The notes beneath the pieces were generated by a model, which was not told the DNA's origin, did not search any database, and saw only the letters and a list, made by a program, of their open reading frames with translations. A program made the translations under genes and the position numbers. A stretch of DNA of 40,454 nt from Solimonas sp. GTDB lineage: Bacteria; Pseudomonadota; Gammaproteobacteria; Nevskiales; Nevskiaceae. Below are positions 32,305 to 40,145 of the stretch, in pieces. The DNA is taken from positions 1-40,454 of the forward strand of contig JASBRP010000020.1 in assembly GCA_030149365.1 (NCBI GenBank), in the 5' to 3' direction. Within the stretch, counting starts at the first letter, position 1; each line of letters opens with the position of its first letter.

Positions 32305-32350
32305 TTGACCCAGAATCCTGGAACCCCCGCTGCTAGGATCAAAGCGGGGT
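32305..32350 (+). promoter_or_regulatory. Promoter-like elements and hairpin before TetR gene
   Basis: TTGACC (32305-32310) and an extended -10-like TGCTAGGAT (32331-32339) occur upstream of the TetR gene, but the spacing of 23 bp is too long for a normal pair, so the TGn-extended -10 may act alone. CCCCGCT and AGCGGGG form a 7-bp inverted repeat around the -10 (about 32325-32349), where an autoregulating TetR dimer could bind. Confidence 0.3.
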
Positions 32351-32395
32351 CCCGCCTTGGGGGGCGGGCCTGCAAACCAAGGGACGAATCGCGGC

Positions 32396-33088
32396 ATGGC
32401 CGCAGCAGGCAAGGACAAGGGCAGTACGGGGGCGGAAATGACGGATCTTTCGATAGCACCGGTGCGGGCGGCTTCCGCGCCGATCGTGCCGGCGACGGCG
32501 CGTGGCGAGGCGACCCGGCGCAAGCTGATGGAAGCGGCGGAAAATGACTTTGGCGAGAAGGGCTTCCATGCCGCCTCGGTCAGCTCGATCACGCATCGCG
32601 CGGGCGTCGGCCAGGGCACCTTCTATCTCTACTTCCGCAGCAAGGAAGAAATCTTCGCCATGCTGGTCAGCGAGATCGGGCAGGAATTGCGCCGCCGCAT
32701 GTCCAACGCCATCACCAGCTCCGTGACCCTGGAGGATGCGACACAGGGCGGTATCAGCGCCTTCCTCGCCTTTGCCCAGAAGCATCCGGGGCTGTTCCGC
32801 ATCGTGCAGGAATCGCAGTTCGTCGACGAAACGAGCTACCGCGAGTACTACCACCTGCTGGAGCAGAGCTGCCGCGCCGGCCTGATGGAAGCGCAGCAGC
32901 GCGGCTATATCGGCGCCGGGGACGCGGAGGTGCGGGCCTGGGCGATCATCGGCATCACCCACTTCCTGGGGCTGCGCTACTGCCTGTGGCAGGGCCGCCT
33001 GCCGGAGGACGCGGTGCTGCAGGACGTCACGCAGTTCATCGCGCAGGCCCTGAATTCACGGCGCGAAGACGCGCTGCCGTCGTTCTAG
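32396..33088 (+). CDS. TetR/AcrR family transcriptional regulator
   Basis: The 230-aa repressor-type protein has the TetR_N helix-turn-helix at about residues 37-83: RRKLMEAAENDFGEKGFHAA, then SVSSITHRAGVGQGTFYLYF and RSKEEIFAML. The rest is a helical ligand-binding and dimer domain. AAGGGA lies 11 nt before ATG 32396; a second ATG at 32438 would give 216 aa and is also plausible. It follows the patatin gene after 172 bp. The target is not visible; the patatin/mprF pair or its own promoter are candidates. Confidence 0.87.
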   Translation: MAAAGKDKGSTGAEMTDLSIAPVRAASAPIVPATARGEATRRKLMEAAENDFGEKGFHAASVSSITHRAGVGQGTFYLYFRSKEEIFAMLVSEIGQELRRRMSNAITSSVTLEDATQGGISAFLAFAQKHPGLFRIVQESQFVDETSYREYYHLLEQSCRAGLMEAQQRGYIGAGDAEVRAWAIIGITHFLGLRYCLWQGRLPEDAVLQDVTQFIAQALNSRREDALPSF

Positions 33089-33108
33089 CGGCGGCGCATC
33101 AGCTCAAG

Positions 33109-33498
33109 CTAGAAAAGATCGGTCTTGCGCCGGCCGTAGTCGCCTTCCGGCGCCGGCGTCTCGCTGCGGCGCAGGCTGTTGGCCGCCGGTGCCGGCTTCC
33201 TGGGTGACAACAGGGCCGCCAGCATGCCGCGCGGGGCCTCGGCCCGGCGCCCGCTGCGCAGGCGCTCATGGCCACGAGGGGTCAGGATCAGGACCGGGCC
33301 TTCGGACTCTTCGTCGAGCTCGAGCTCGCCGTCGAACACCAGCGCGCGGACCGCCTGCGTCAGGTCACCCCGCCGCAGCCGTGTCTGCGGCCAGTCGGCA
33401 CGCAGGGTCTCCAGCGGCAACTGCCCGCCGACCGGCACTTGCCGATCCGCGAAGATCTGCAGCACCGCCGTCTCGATCACGTCCTCGTCCACGCTCAC
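33109..33498 (-). CDS. Hypothetical winged-helix-like protein
   Basis: I cannot assign a family to this 129-aa protein. Residues 1-75 read like a winged-helix domain: DEDVIETAVLQIFADR, LRRGDLTQAVRALVFDGELEL, and LTPRGHERL, which is the usual MarR/PadR-like wing-to-helix phrase. The C-terminal 45 residues are Pro/Arg-rich and probably disordered. GTG 33498 has GGAG 7 nt upstream. It is convergent with the TetR gene (20-bp gap), with no visible partner. A small regulator or adaptor is likely, but unproven. Confidence 0.55.
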   Translation of the reverse strand: MSVDEDVIETAVLQIFADRQVPVGGQLPLETLRADWPQTRLRRGDLTQAVRALVFDGELELDEESEGPVLILTPRGHERLRSGRRAEAPRGMLAALLSPRKPAPAANSLRRSETPAPEGDYGRRKTDLF

Positions 33499-33674
33499 CC
33501 GCTACTCCGGAAAAACCTTGCCGCCGTCCTGGCTCCAGCCCGATGGACGCCACCTTAGCGCAGCAGACAGCGCCTGCCTGTAGGGGTTTTGTCGTATGGG
33601 GACAAAAGGAAGCGCCGAGCCGGTGGACGGCTCGGGCCATCAGGCAAAGCGCCATGCCGGCGCCTTCAATGCAT

Positions 33675-33711
33675 GACGCCCTGGATCCTCTGGAAGGAAA
33701 TCCAGGGCGTC
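33675..33711 (-). terminator. Hairpin with 12-bp perfect stem after mscL
   Basis: GACGCCCTGGAT (33675-33686) and ATCCAGGGCGTC (33700-33711) form a perfect 12-bp stem with a 13-nt loop, 11 bp past the mscL stop. No T-run follows, so termination may be Rho-assisted or the hairpin may protect the mRNA 3' end. Confidence 0.5.
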
Positions 33712-33722
33712 GCCAGGCCCGC

Positions 33723-34121
33723 CTACTTCTTCAGCAGGTCGCGGATTTCCATCAGCAGCTTTTCCTCTGCCGTCGGCGCGGGCGGCTCGGCCGGCTTGGC
33801 GGCTTCCTGGTGACGCAGGCGGTTGATGCCCTTCACCAGCATGAAGATGACGAAGGCGATGATGGCGAAGTCGAAGCAGACCTGGATGAACTTGCCGTAG
33901 GCCAGCACCACCGCCGGCGTGTCGCCGACCGCGTCCTTGAGCACCCAGCCGAGCTTGCTGAAATCGATGCCTGCCAGCGCCAGGCCCAGCGGCGGCATGA
34001 TGATGTCGGCCACCAGCGAGGACACGATCTTGCCGAACGCGGCACCGATGACGACACCGACGGCCAGGTCGACAACGTTGCCGCGCATCGCGAACTGGCG
34101 GAACTCGCTCATCATGCTCAT
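33723..34121 (-). CDS. mscL: Large-conductance mechanosensitive channel
   Basis: This is the 132-aa MscL channel, a pentamer in the inner membrane that opens under high tension to release solutes during hypo-osmotic shock. The N-terminal amphipathic helix is [30 protein letters not shown], and TM1 carries the constriction pattern [14 protein letters not shown]. The periplasmic loop and TM2 ([18 protein letters not shown]) follow, then the cytoplasmic helix [15 protein letters not shown] good ribosome-binding site (AGAAGGAAG) precedes ATG 34121. A -10-like TAAAAT lies about 55 nt upstream. Confidence 0.96.
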   Translation of the reverse strand: MSMMSEFRQFAMRGNVVDLAVGVVIGAAFGKIVSSLVADIIMPPLGLALAGIDFSKLGWVLKDAVGDTPAVVLAYGKFIQVCFDFAIIAFVIFMLVKGINRLRHQEAAKPAEPPAPTAEEKLLMEIRDLLKK

Positions 34122-34173
34122 GGTTTCTTCCTTCTGTTTGATGGGAAACGCGTTCAGCCCGAACGCTGGCCGG

Positions 34174-34179
34174 ATTTTA
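34174..34179 (-). promoter_or_regulatory. Candidate -10 of mscL
   Basis: TAAAAT on the minus strand (five of six consensus) lies 52 bp before the mscL start. The -35 17 bp upstream (ACAACA) is weak. It borders the AT-rich island. Confidence 0.3.
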
Positions 34180-34182
34180 ACC

Positions 34183-34211
34183 TTGACATCGAATGATGTT
34201 GTTATTATTAA
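34183..34211 (+). promoter_or_regulatory. Near-consensus sigma70 promoter on the plus strand
   Basis: TTGACA (34183-34188), a 17-bp spacer and TATTAA (34206-34211) form one of the best -35/-10 matches in the window. It faces right, antisense to the epimerase gene and towards the flavoprotein reductase gene 900 bp away, which has no intergenic promoter of its own. Confidence 0.4.
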
Positions 34212-34245
34212 TAATAAATTACATTATTATTTTATAAATAATCAC
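34185..34245. other. AT-rich island with 16-bp perfect palindrome
   Basis: About 60 bp of nearly pure A+T lie between mscL and the end of the epimerase gene. It contains TTATTATTAATAATAA (34202-34217), a perfect palindrome. A similar island with TTATTAAT occurs at 3188-3235. Both lie beside probable promoters and could bind an H-NS/MvaT-like protein. Confidence 0.5.
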
Positions 34246-35111
34246 AAGCACGCGGGCAATCCCGCAGCGAGGTCCGGGTAACGCGGAGAAAAGCGCAGCT
34301 CATCGCGCAGGCGCCCCGTCTTCAGGCGCTTGGACTCCTCCATGAAGGACCACATGGCCGGCGTGAAGATCCGCCGCGCCTCCTCCATCGACACCTGCGG
34401 CGGCGGCGGCAAGTCCAGCAGCGCGGCGCAGCGCGTGAAGTAGTCGCACATCGTGGTGGGGCTGCCGTCGGCAACGTTGTAGGCGGCACCGGGGCGGCCC
34501 CAGGCCGCCGCATGCAGGGCCGCCGCGGCCAAGTCATCGGCGTGGATGCGGTTGGTGTACGGCGATTCCGAGTCCCGCACCACCGGCAGGCCCTGCGCCA
34601 GCCGTTCGCGCGGCAGGCGGCCAGGCCCGTAGATGCCGGGCACGCGCAGGGTCACCACCTCGGTGCCCTGGCTCGCGGCATGCTCACCCAGGGCGATCTC
34701 GGCATCCAGCCGCCGCTGCGCCCGGGCACTGATCGGCTGCAACGGCGCGTCCTCGTCGATCCAGCGGCCGCCGCAGTCGCCGTAGACTCCGGAGGTGGAG
34801 ATGTAGACGATGCGGCGCGCCGGGGGCCGCAAGGCCAGCCAGCGCCGCAGCCGCGTGTCCTGCGCGCCGGCGGCGGGCGGCGGCGCGAACCAGAACAGCA
34901 GCTCTGTGTCCAAAAGCGGAGCCTCGGCGTCGAGATCGACCTGCACGGTTTCCAGGCCCTGCGCGCGCAGGGCCTGCGCGGCTGGAAGCGAGCGGACGAT
35001 TGCCGTAACCTCGCGGCCCGTCACCCGCAGGCGCTGCGCCACGCGCTGGCCGATGTCGCCGCAACCGATGATGGCCGCCCGGCGCGGCAGGATTTCTTCG
35101 AGGGTCTTCAT
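34242..35111 (-). CDS. NAD-dependent epimerase/dehydratase-like protein
   Basis: The 289-aa extended short-chain dehydrogenase-like protein has a Rossmann start at residues 12-19 (AAIIGCGDIGQRVAQRL). Later come VYISTSGVYGDCGGRWIDE and LRVPGIYGPGRLP, the YeeZ-like pattern. The catalytic Tyr in the usual YxxxK is unclear, since the segment reads RRLDAEIALGEHA, so enzymatic activity is uncertain; related proteins act on sugar nucleotides. ATG at 35111 overlaps the divergent reductase ATG at 35110 by 2 nt (shared CATG), so this gene is probably transcribed from within its neighbour. The stop lies in the AT-rich island. Confidence 0.82.
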   Translation of the reverse strand: MKTLEEILPRRAAIIGCGDIGQRVAQRLRVTGREVTAIVRSLPAAQALRAQGLETVQVDLDAEAPLLDTELLFWFAPPPAAGAQDTRLRRWLALRPPARRIVYISTSGVYGDCGGRWIDEDAPLQPISARAQRRLDAEIALGEHAASQGTEVVTLRVPGIYGPGRLPRERLAQGLPVVRDSESPYTNRIHADDLAAAALHAAAWGRPGAAYNVADGSPTTMCDYFTRCAALLDLPPPPQVSMEEARRIFTPAMWSFMEESKRLKTGRLRDELRFSPRYPDLAAGLPACL

Positions 35112-36135
35112 GCACCAAGTCTATCTGGCCGGACGCGACAACTCCTTCGCCGCCGGTGCGGACGAGCCGGTGCTGGAAGCCGGCCTGCGCCAGCACCTGA
35201 CCCTGCCCTTCGGCTGCAAGTCCGGCGGCTGCGGCTCCTGCCGCGTGCGCCTGCTGCAGGGCGAGGTCCAGCACCGCCTGCCCCCGCCGGCACTGTCGCA
35301 GGCGGAGCTGGATGCGGGCTACATCCTGATGTGCCTGGCCGAGGCGCGCAGCGACCTGGTGCTGGACCTGCACCAGCCAGCGCGGCTGGAGCGGCTGCGC
35401 CCGCGCCAGTTGCCGGTGCGTGCGCAGGCGCGTACGCCGCTGTCGCACGACGTCATCGGCCTGACGCTGAAGCTGCCGCGCGGCGAGACCTTTGACTACG
35501 AACCCGGGCAGTACCTGGATTTCCTGCTGGAGGACGGCAAGCGCCGCAGCTTCTCCATCGCCAGCGCGCCCAATGGCGAGACCCTGGAACTGCACCTGCG
35601 CATCGCTCCCGGCGGACGCTTCGCGCACTGGGTGCGCGACGAGATGCAGGACCGCGCGATCCTGCGCATCGAGGGCCCGCTGGGGGCGTTCTACCTGCGC
35701 GAGGATTCGGATCGGCCCATCCTGATGATGGCCGGCGGCACGGGCCTGGCGCCGATCAAGGCGATGCTGGAGCAGCAGTTCGCCCAGGGACTGCGGCGCC
35801 CGGCCCATCTGTTCTGGGGCGTGCGCAGCCGCGAGGACCTGTACCTGGCTGCACAGTTGCGGCGCTGGGCGCAGGAGCAGCCGCTGTTCCGCTACACGCC
35901 CGTGCTGTCCGACCCTGACGCGGACTGGGAGGGCGAGCGCGGCTTCGTGCACGAGGCCCTGCTGCGCGCCCATCCCCGTCTGGATGCCCACGAGGTCTAC
36001 ATGTCGGGGCCGCCGGTGATGGTGCGCAGCGGCAAGGACGCCTTCACGGCGGCCGGGCTCGATCCCGACCACCTGTTCTACGATTCCTTCGACTACGCCT
36101 TCGAGACCTGGCCGGCGCAGAATCCCGCGCCTTGA
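35110..36135 (+). CDS. 2Fe-2S flavoprotein reductase (CDP-6-deoxy-glucoseen reductase-like)
   Basis: The 341-aa electron-transfer protein has a plant-type 2Fe-2S ferredoxin domain (1-88) with Cys36, Cys41, Cys44 and Cys75 in CKSGGCGSC...MCLA. An FAD-binding barrel (about 100-195) follows with RRSFSIASAPNG. An NAD(P)-binding domain has MMAGGTGLAPIKAM and MSGPPVMV, and the protein ends FYDSFDYAFE. Databases label this class CDP-6-deoxy-delta-3,4-glucoseen reductase, though in most bacteria its partner is unknown. It lacks a separate promoter region because its ATG overlaps the epimerase ATG. The gene ends 7 bp before a 59-bp palindrome. Confidence 0.88.
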   Translation: MHQVYLAGRDNSFAAGADEPVLEAGLRQHLTLPFGCKSGGCGSCRVRLLQGEVQHRLPPPALSQAELDAGYILMCLAEARSDLVLDLHQPARLERLRPRQLPVRAQARTPLSHDVIGLTLKLPRGETFDYEPGQYLDFLLEDGKRRSFSIASAPNGETLELHLRIAPGGRFAHWVRDEMQDRAILRIEGPLGAFYLREDSDRPILMMAGGTGLAPIKAMLEQQFAQGLRRPAHLFWGVRSREDLYLAAQLRRWAQEQPLFRYTPVLSDPDADWEGERGFVHEALLRAHPRLDAHEVYMSGPPVMVRSGKDAFTAAGLDPDHLFYDSFDYAFETWPAQNPAP

Positions 36136-36142
36136 GGGCGGG

Positions 36143-36201
36143 CTAGGGCCTGTTAACGCTACCGCCATCGCTGCGATGGCGGTAGCGTTAACAGGCCCTA
36201 G
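36143..36201. repeat. 59-bp palindrome with perfect 28-bp arms, CTAG at both ends
   Basis: Positions 36143-36170 and 36174-36201 are exact reverse complements (28 bp each) around a 3-nt centre CTG. The arms begin CTAGGGCCTGTTAACG and end CTAG. Seen as GGCCTGTTAACG... inside flanking CTAG copies, it has the look of a tiny palindromic MITE with a 4-bp target duplication, as in IS5-type elements. It sits between two convergent genes and supplies the hemY stop codon (36198-36200). It could also act as a bidirectional terminator. Confidence 0.75.
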
Positions 36202-37385
36202 AGCGCCGCTGCCAGCTCCAGGCCCATGCGGGTGTACTTCTCGGCCTCGGCGCGCTGCTGCGTGGCCTCGCAGACGCGGGCCAGTTCCAGGTAGGCGGTC
36301 GGCGTCGGTTGCTGGCGCACTGCCGCTTCCAGGTAGCTGCGCGCCTTGCCCCAGAGCTTGTTGCGCAGGCAGACCTGGCCGGCGGCGAGCTGCGCCTCGG
36401 GATATTCGCCGTAGCGCCCCAGCCACTGCTCAATCGTCGCCAGCTGGCCCAGGGGATCGGCGGCCTGCAGGCCACCGTAGAACCGCATCAGTTCCGCATC
36501 CCAACTGCGGCCCAGGGCGGCGGCGATGACGGACAGCGCCTCGGCCGTGGCATTGAGCCGCACCAGGCCCCGCGCGTATTCACGCAGCAGCGCGGGGTCT
36601 TCGCGCAGCTCGCGGCCGGCCTGTTCCCACAGCGTCTTGAGCTGGTCGAGGTTGGCGGACTGCACCGCCGCGCGCAGGCGATGCCGCAGGGTTTCGGAGG
36701 CCAGCTCGCGCAGGCGCAGGGGCGACAGCGCCGCCGTGGTCTCGGGCTGCTGCAGCACCGCGCCCAGCGACTCCCAGTCGCCGAGTGCGAGATGGCATTC
36801 GGCCAGCAGCTCCAGCGGATACGGATGCCGCGGGTCCTGCTCGCGCAGCTCCAGCGCGCTGTTGCGAGCCTCGGCAAAATCACCACGGGCCCGCTGCAGT
36901 TCCGCGCGCGTCAGCAGCGAGGCGAAGCGCGCCTCGGGGTCACCCTGGGCCGCCAGGCGCAGGTAATGCTCGCGACGGTCGGACGCGCCGAGTTGCTGCG
37001 CCGCCTTGGCCGCGGCCAGGTAGTTGAGGTGGGCCGCCCGGTGATCTGCCGCGCGGCGCACCATCTCGATCTCCGCCTGGCGCCAGTGGCCCTCCATCAG
37101 GCGCAGCATGCCGGCCTCGAAGGAATCGCGTGCCAGGTCCGCGCGGCGGCGCTCCATGGCCCGGCGCACGCGCCAGGGCAGGCCCGCGCCGGCCAGCAGC
37201 AACTGGTAGCCGTAGTACAGGCCGCAGATGATCACGAACACCGCGCCGACAAAGCCGAACAGCGAGGTCTCGAGCACCCAGCGGCCGTGGGTGATCATCA
37301 CGTAGCCGGTGTCGGCGCGCAGCAGGTAGGCCGCGACGCTGCCCAGGGCCAGCGCCAGCACGGCCAGCAGCAGCCAGCGGATCAT
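36198..37385 (-). CDS. hemY: Haem biosynthesis-associated TPR protein HemY
   Basis: The 395-aa inner-membrane protein has two N-terminal helices (MIRWLLLAVLALALGSVAAYLL and LFGFVGAVFVIICGLYYGY). A cytoplasmic TPR-like helical domain from about residue 80 follows, with repeats such as AAHLNYLAAAKAAQQLGASDRREHYL and PTAYLELARVCEATQQRAEAEKYTRMG. This is the proteobacterial HemY of the hemCDXY operon, not the protoporphyrinogen oxidase of Gram-positives; its role in haem synthesis is as scaffold or accessory. The stop codon falls inside the 59-bp palindrome, so the insertion may have set the present C-terminus. It overlaps hemX by 4 nt. Confidence 0.9.
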   Translation of the reverse strand: MIRWLLLAVLALALGSVAAYLLRADTGYVMITHGRWVLETSLFGFVGAVFVIICGLYYGYQLLLAGAGLPWRVRRAMERRRADLARDSFEAGMLRLMEGHWRQAEIEMVRRAADHRAAHLNYLAAAKAAQQLGASDRREHYLRLAAQGDPEARFASLLTRAELQRARGDFAEARNSALELREQDPRHPYPLELLAECHLALGDWESLGAVLQQPETTAALSPLRLRELASETLRHRLRAAVQSANLDQLKTLWEQAGRELREDPALLREYARGLVRLNATAEALSVIAAALGRSWDAELMRFYGGLQAADPLGQLATIEQWLGRYGEYPEAQLAAGQVCLRNKLWGKARSYLEAAVRQQPTPTAYLELARVCEATQQRAEAEKYTRMGLELAAAL

Positions 37386-38467
37386 CTTGCGGGAACGTCC
37401 ATGTGGGCGCGCAGCAACGCCAGGCTGCGCGTGATCTCGGGCAGCGGGGGCGACAGCTGCAGCTGCTGCAGGCGCTCCAGGTCGGTCAGCGCGCCACGCA
37501 CCGCCGGGTCTTCCTCGCGGAAGTACTGGTGCAGCCAGGCGGCCGCGCCGGCGCCGGCATCGCGGAAGGACACGGTGTCGCCACGCAGCAGCGCGGCACG
37601 GGCCGCTTCCAGGCGCAGCATCAGTACGTGGTGCACCAGCGCCTCGTCCTGCGGCGCCAGCAGGCGCGCTTCAGGGCCCTGGTTGCGGCGCAGCGTGAAC
37701 ATGCCGCGCAGGGCCTGCGTGACGGAGGCCTTGAAGCGCTCCCAGCGCGTGCTGTCGGCTACGGCGGCGGCCGGCTCGCGCAGGGCGGATTCATAGTGGT
37801 CCGGCGCGCGGGCGCGCAGCGGCAACTGCTCCGCGCGGGCCGCCAGGCTCGACAGCGACAGCGCCGCGCCGGCGTAGTCCGGCTGCGGCACCGCCTGCAG
37901 CGCGGTGCGCTCCTCGGCGATGGCCTGGCGCACGTTGAACAGGCGCGGGTCGCGCAGGCCGGCGATGCGCTGGTCCGCCTCCTGCAGGGCCACCAGGGCC
38001 GAGGCCGGGTCGCGCGCGATCTGCAGGCGGTCGTTGGCCAGCAGCAGCAGGTTCTCGATGGAGGCCATCACGAAGCGGTTGCGCCCACCCGCGACCTGCT
38101 CGTTGAGGTTGCCGACGACCTGGTCGTGCTCGTCGATGCGGCGGCTGAAGTCGGCGATCTCGGCGCTGTTGCGCTGCAGGACCGCCGCCAGGTCGGCCTG
38201 GCGCGTGTCCATGGCCTTGGCCTGCGTCTCCAGCAGGGCCAGGTTGCGCGACAGGCGCCCGATCAGTTCCTCGTGCCGCGAGTTGTCCTTCACCAGGCGC
38301 TGCTGCTGTTGCCAGACCCAGAAGGCGGCGGCGGCCACCGCGGCCACCACGATCAGCAGCAACAGCAGGGCCAGGCCGCGACGGCGGCGCGGGGCGGCGG
38401 GGACAGGAAGGGCGGACGGCGTGGGCGTCGGTTCCGCGGGGTCGGTCGGCGTCGGTGTGGTCGTCAT
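37382..38467 (-). CDS. hemX: HemX-like uroporphyrinogen-III C-methyltransferase family protein
   Basis: The 361-aa protein has a Pro/Thr-rich cytoplasmic start, one membrane helix (GLALLLLLIVVAAVAAAAFWVW, about residues 31-52) and a long coiled-coil (VKDNSRHEELIGRLSRNLALLETQAKAM, then RQADLAAVLQRNSAEIADFSRRIDEHDQ). A helical C-terminal domain with FVMASIENLLLLANDRLQIARD follows, the family signature. Despite the common database title it carries no methyltransferase domain; it is probably a scaffold in haem synthesis. ATG 38467 overlaps hemD by 4 nt (ATGA) and the stop overlaps the hemY start. Confidence 0.9.
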   Translation of the reverse strand: MTTTPTPTDPAEPTPTPSALPVPAAPRRRRGLALLLLLIVVAAVAAAAFWVWQQQQRLVKDNSRHEELIGRLSRNLALLETQAKAMDTRQADLAAVLQRNSAEIADFSRRIDEHDQVVGNLNEQVAGGRNRFVMASIENLLLLANDRLQIARDPASALVALQEADQRIAGLRDPRLFNVRQAIAEERTALQAVPQPDYAGAALSLSSLAARAEQLPLRARAPDHYESALREPAAAVADSTRWERFKASVTQALRGMFTLRRNQGPEARLLAPQDEALVHHVLMLRLEAARAALLRGDTVSFRDAGAGAAAWLHQYFREEDPAVRGALTDLERLQQLQLSPPLPEITRSLALLRAHMDVPAR

Positions 38468-39225
38468 GGTCGTTGATCGGCCCACCAGCGCTCCAGACAG
38501 CGCAGGTAGGCAGCATCGGAAACCTGTTCGGGGACAAGTGGCGACTCGAACCCGGACTCGAGGGCCTGTTCTACCACACGCGCCGACGGCAGGACCAGCT
38601 TGCGCCTCAGCAACAGCTCCCTTGCGGGCTCCGGTGTCAGTGCCAGCAGCTGGCGCAGGGCCTCGCCGCTGGTGAGCAGGATCGCGGCCGATACGCGCAG
38701 GGCCTCGACCACCTGTGCCGGCGCATGGGCCACCGGCTGGCGCCGGTAGACCTCGGCCACGCTCACCTGCGCCCCGCGATCGCGCAAGCCCGCCGCGATG
38801 GTGCCCAGGCCCTCGGCGCCGGTCACCAGCAGGAAGCGCTGGCCGGCCGGCTGCTGCAGGGACGCATGGCCCAGCAGGCTCTCTCCGGAATACAGGCCCG
38901 CCGGGATCGTCGCCGACAGGCCCAGTTCCTCCAGGGCTGCGGCGGTGGCGGCGCCCACCGCGTAGAGACGCTGCGGCCAGCGCCCGGCATCCAGGCGCCG
39001 CGCGCAACGCACGGCGTTGCGGCTGGTGAAGATCCAGGCCTGCGCGTCGCGTGCGTCGTCGAAAAGCTGGAGCAGCGCCGGTGCCGCGCGCGCCGGCTCG
39101 ATCGCCAGCAGCGGCAGGCGCCGCAGCTCGGCCCCCTGCGCCTGCAGCAGGCGGCACAGCGGCTCGGCCTGCTCCGCGGGGCGCGTCACCATCACGCCCA
39201 GCCCCGCCAGCGGTGCCAGGGTCAC
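38464..39225 (-). CDS. hemD: Uroporphyrinogen-III synthase
   Basis: The 253-aa cytosolic enzyme closes hydroxymethylbilane to uroporphyrinogen III with inversion of ring D. HemD is weakly conserved, but the pattern is clear: [13 protein letters not shown] near the start, [49 protein letters not shown] and [13 protein letters not shown]. The start is GTG 39225, overlapping the hemC stop by 4 nt (GTGA), and the end overlaps the hemX start. This is the second gene of the operon. Confidence 0.92.
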   Translation of the reverse strand: MTLAPLAGLGVMVTRPAEQAEPLCRLLQAQGAELRRLPLLAIEPARAAPALLQLFDDARDAQAWIFTSRNAVRCARRLDAGRWPQRLYAVGAATAAALEELGLSATIPAGLYSGESLLGHASLQQPAGQRFLLVTGAEGLGTIAAGLRDRGAQVSVAEVYRRQPVAHAPAQVVEALRVSAAILLTSGEALRQLLALTPEPARELLLRRKLVLPSARVVEQALESGFESPLVPEQVSDAAYLRCLERWWADQRP

Positions 39226-40145
39226 ACCGGGATTCCCAGTTGCCGCAGGATGTCGCCGGCACCCTGGTCAAGCAGGCGCTGGGCCAGCTCCTCGCCCAGT
39301 GCCTCGGCGCGCGCCTGGGTACCGCGCAGCTCGTCGCGGATCACGCGGCTGCCATCGGGGGCGCCGACCAGCCCGCGCAGGCGGACCTCCGAGCCCAGCA
39401 CCTCGGCATGTCCCGCCACCGGCACCTGGCAGGCGCCGCCGAGCCTGGCGTTCATGGCGCGCTCCGCCATCAGGCGCGTGTAGCTGCGCGCATCGTGCAG
39501 CGGCATCAGCAGGCGCCGCGTGCGCTCGTCGTCCTCGCGGCACTCGATGCCGACGATGCCCTGGCCGATGGCCGGCAGGAAGCGGTCCGCCGACATGCGC
39601 TCGCGGATGCGCTCCGCCAGCCCCAGGCGGATCAGGCCCGCGCTGGCCAGCATGATCGCCTCGAACTGGCCTTCGTCGAGCTTGCGCAGGCGCGTGCCGA
39701 CGTTGCCGCGCAGATCGCGGATCACCAGGTCCGGCCGCAGCGAGCGCAGCTGCGCCTGCCGGCGCAGGCTGGAGGTTCCCACCACCGCGCCCTGCGGCAG
39801 CGCGTCGAGCGAGGCGTGGGTATTGGAGACGAAGGCGTCCGAGGGGTCTTCGCCGGCCAGGAAGGCGCTGAGGCAGAGGCCGTCGGGCTGCTTCACCGGC
39901 ACGTCCTTCATGGAGTGCACCGCGATGTCCGCGCGCCCCTCCAGCATGGCCTGTTCCAGCTCCTTCACGAACAGGCCCTTGCCGCCGATGTTCGCCAGCG
40001 GGCTGGACAGCATCTGGTCGCCCGCCGTGGTCATGGGGACCAGCTCGACCGTGAGGCCGGCATGAACCTCTTCGAGCCGCGCCTTGACGTGCTCGGCCTG
40101 CCAGAGGGCGAGAGGGGATTCGCGGGTGGCGATGCGGAGCAGCAT
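39222..40145 (-). CDS. hemC: Porphobilinogen deaminase (hydroxymethylbilane synthase)
   Basis: The 307-aa cytosolic enzyme joins four porphobilinogens into hydroxymethylbilane. It starts [18 protein letters not shown], has VHSMKDVP with catalytic Asp81, [35 protein letters not shown] and the dipyrromethane cofactor site GGACQVPVA with Cys239. Length is normal. The ribosome-binding site is poor, but the start matches the family. It is the first gene of hemCDXY, with a 4-nt overlap to hemD. A -10-like GATAAT lies about 35 bp upstream. Confidence 0.96.
   Translation of the reverse strand: MLLRIATRESPLALWQAEHVKARLEEVHAGLTVELVPMTTAGDQMLSSPLANIGGKGLFVKELEQAMLEGRADIAVHSMKDVPVKQPDGLCLSAFLAGEDPSDAFVSNTHASLDALPQGAVVGTSSLRRQAQLRSLRPDLVIRDLRGNVGTRLRKLDEGQFEAIMLASAGLIRLGLAERIRERMSADRFLPAIGQGIVGIECREDDERTRRLLMPLHDARSYTRLMAERAMNARLGGACQVPVAGHAEVLGSEVRLRGLVGAPDGSRVIRDELRGTQARAEALGEELAQRLLDQGAGDILRQLGIPV

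Noticed and set aside
30739..32619. Long minus-strand open frame opposite the patatin gene
   Set aside because: Shadow composition; the patatin gene has its catalytic motifs on the plus strand.
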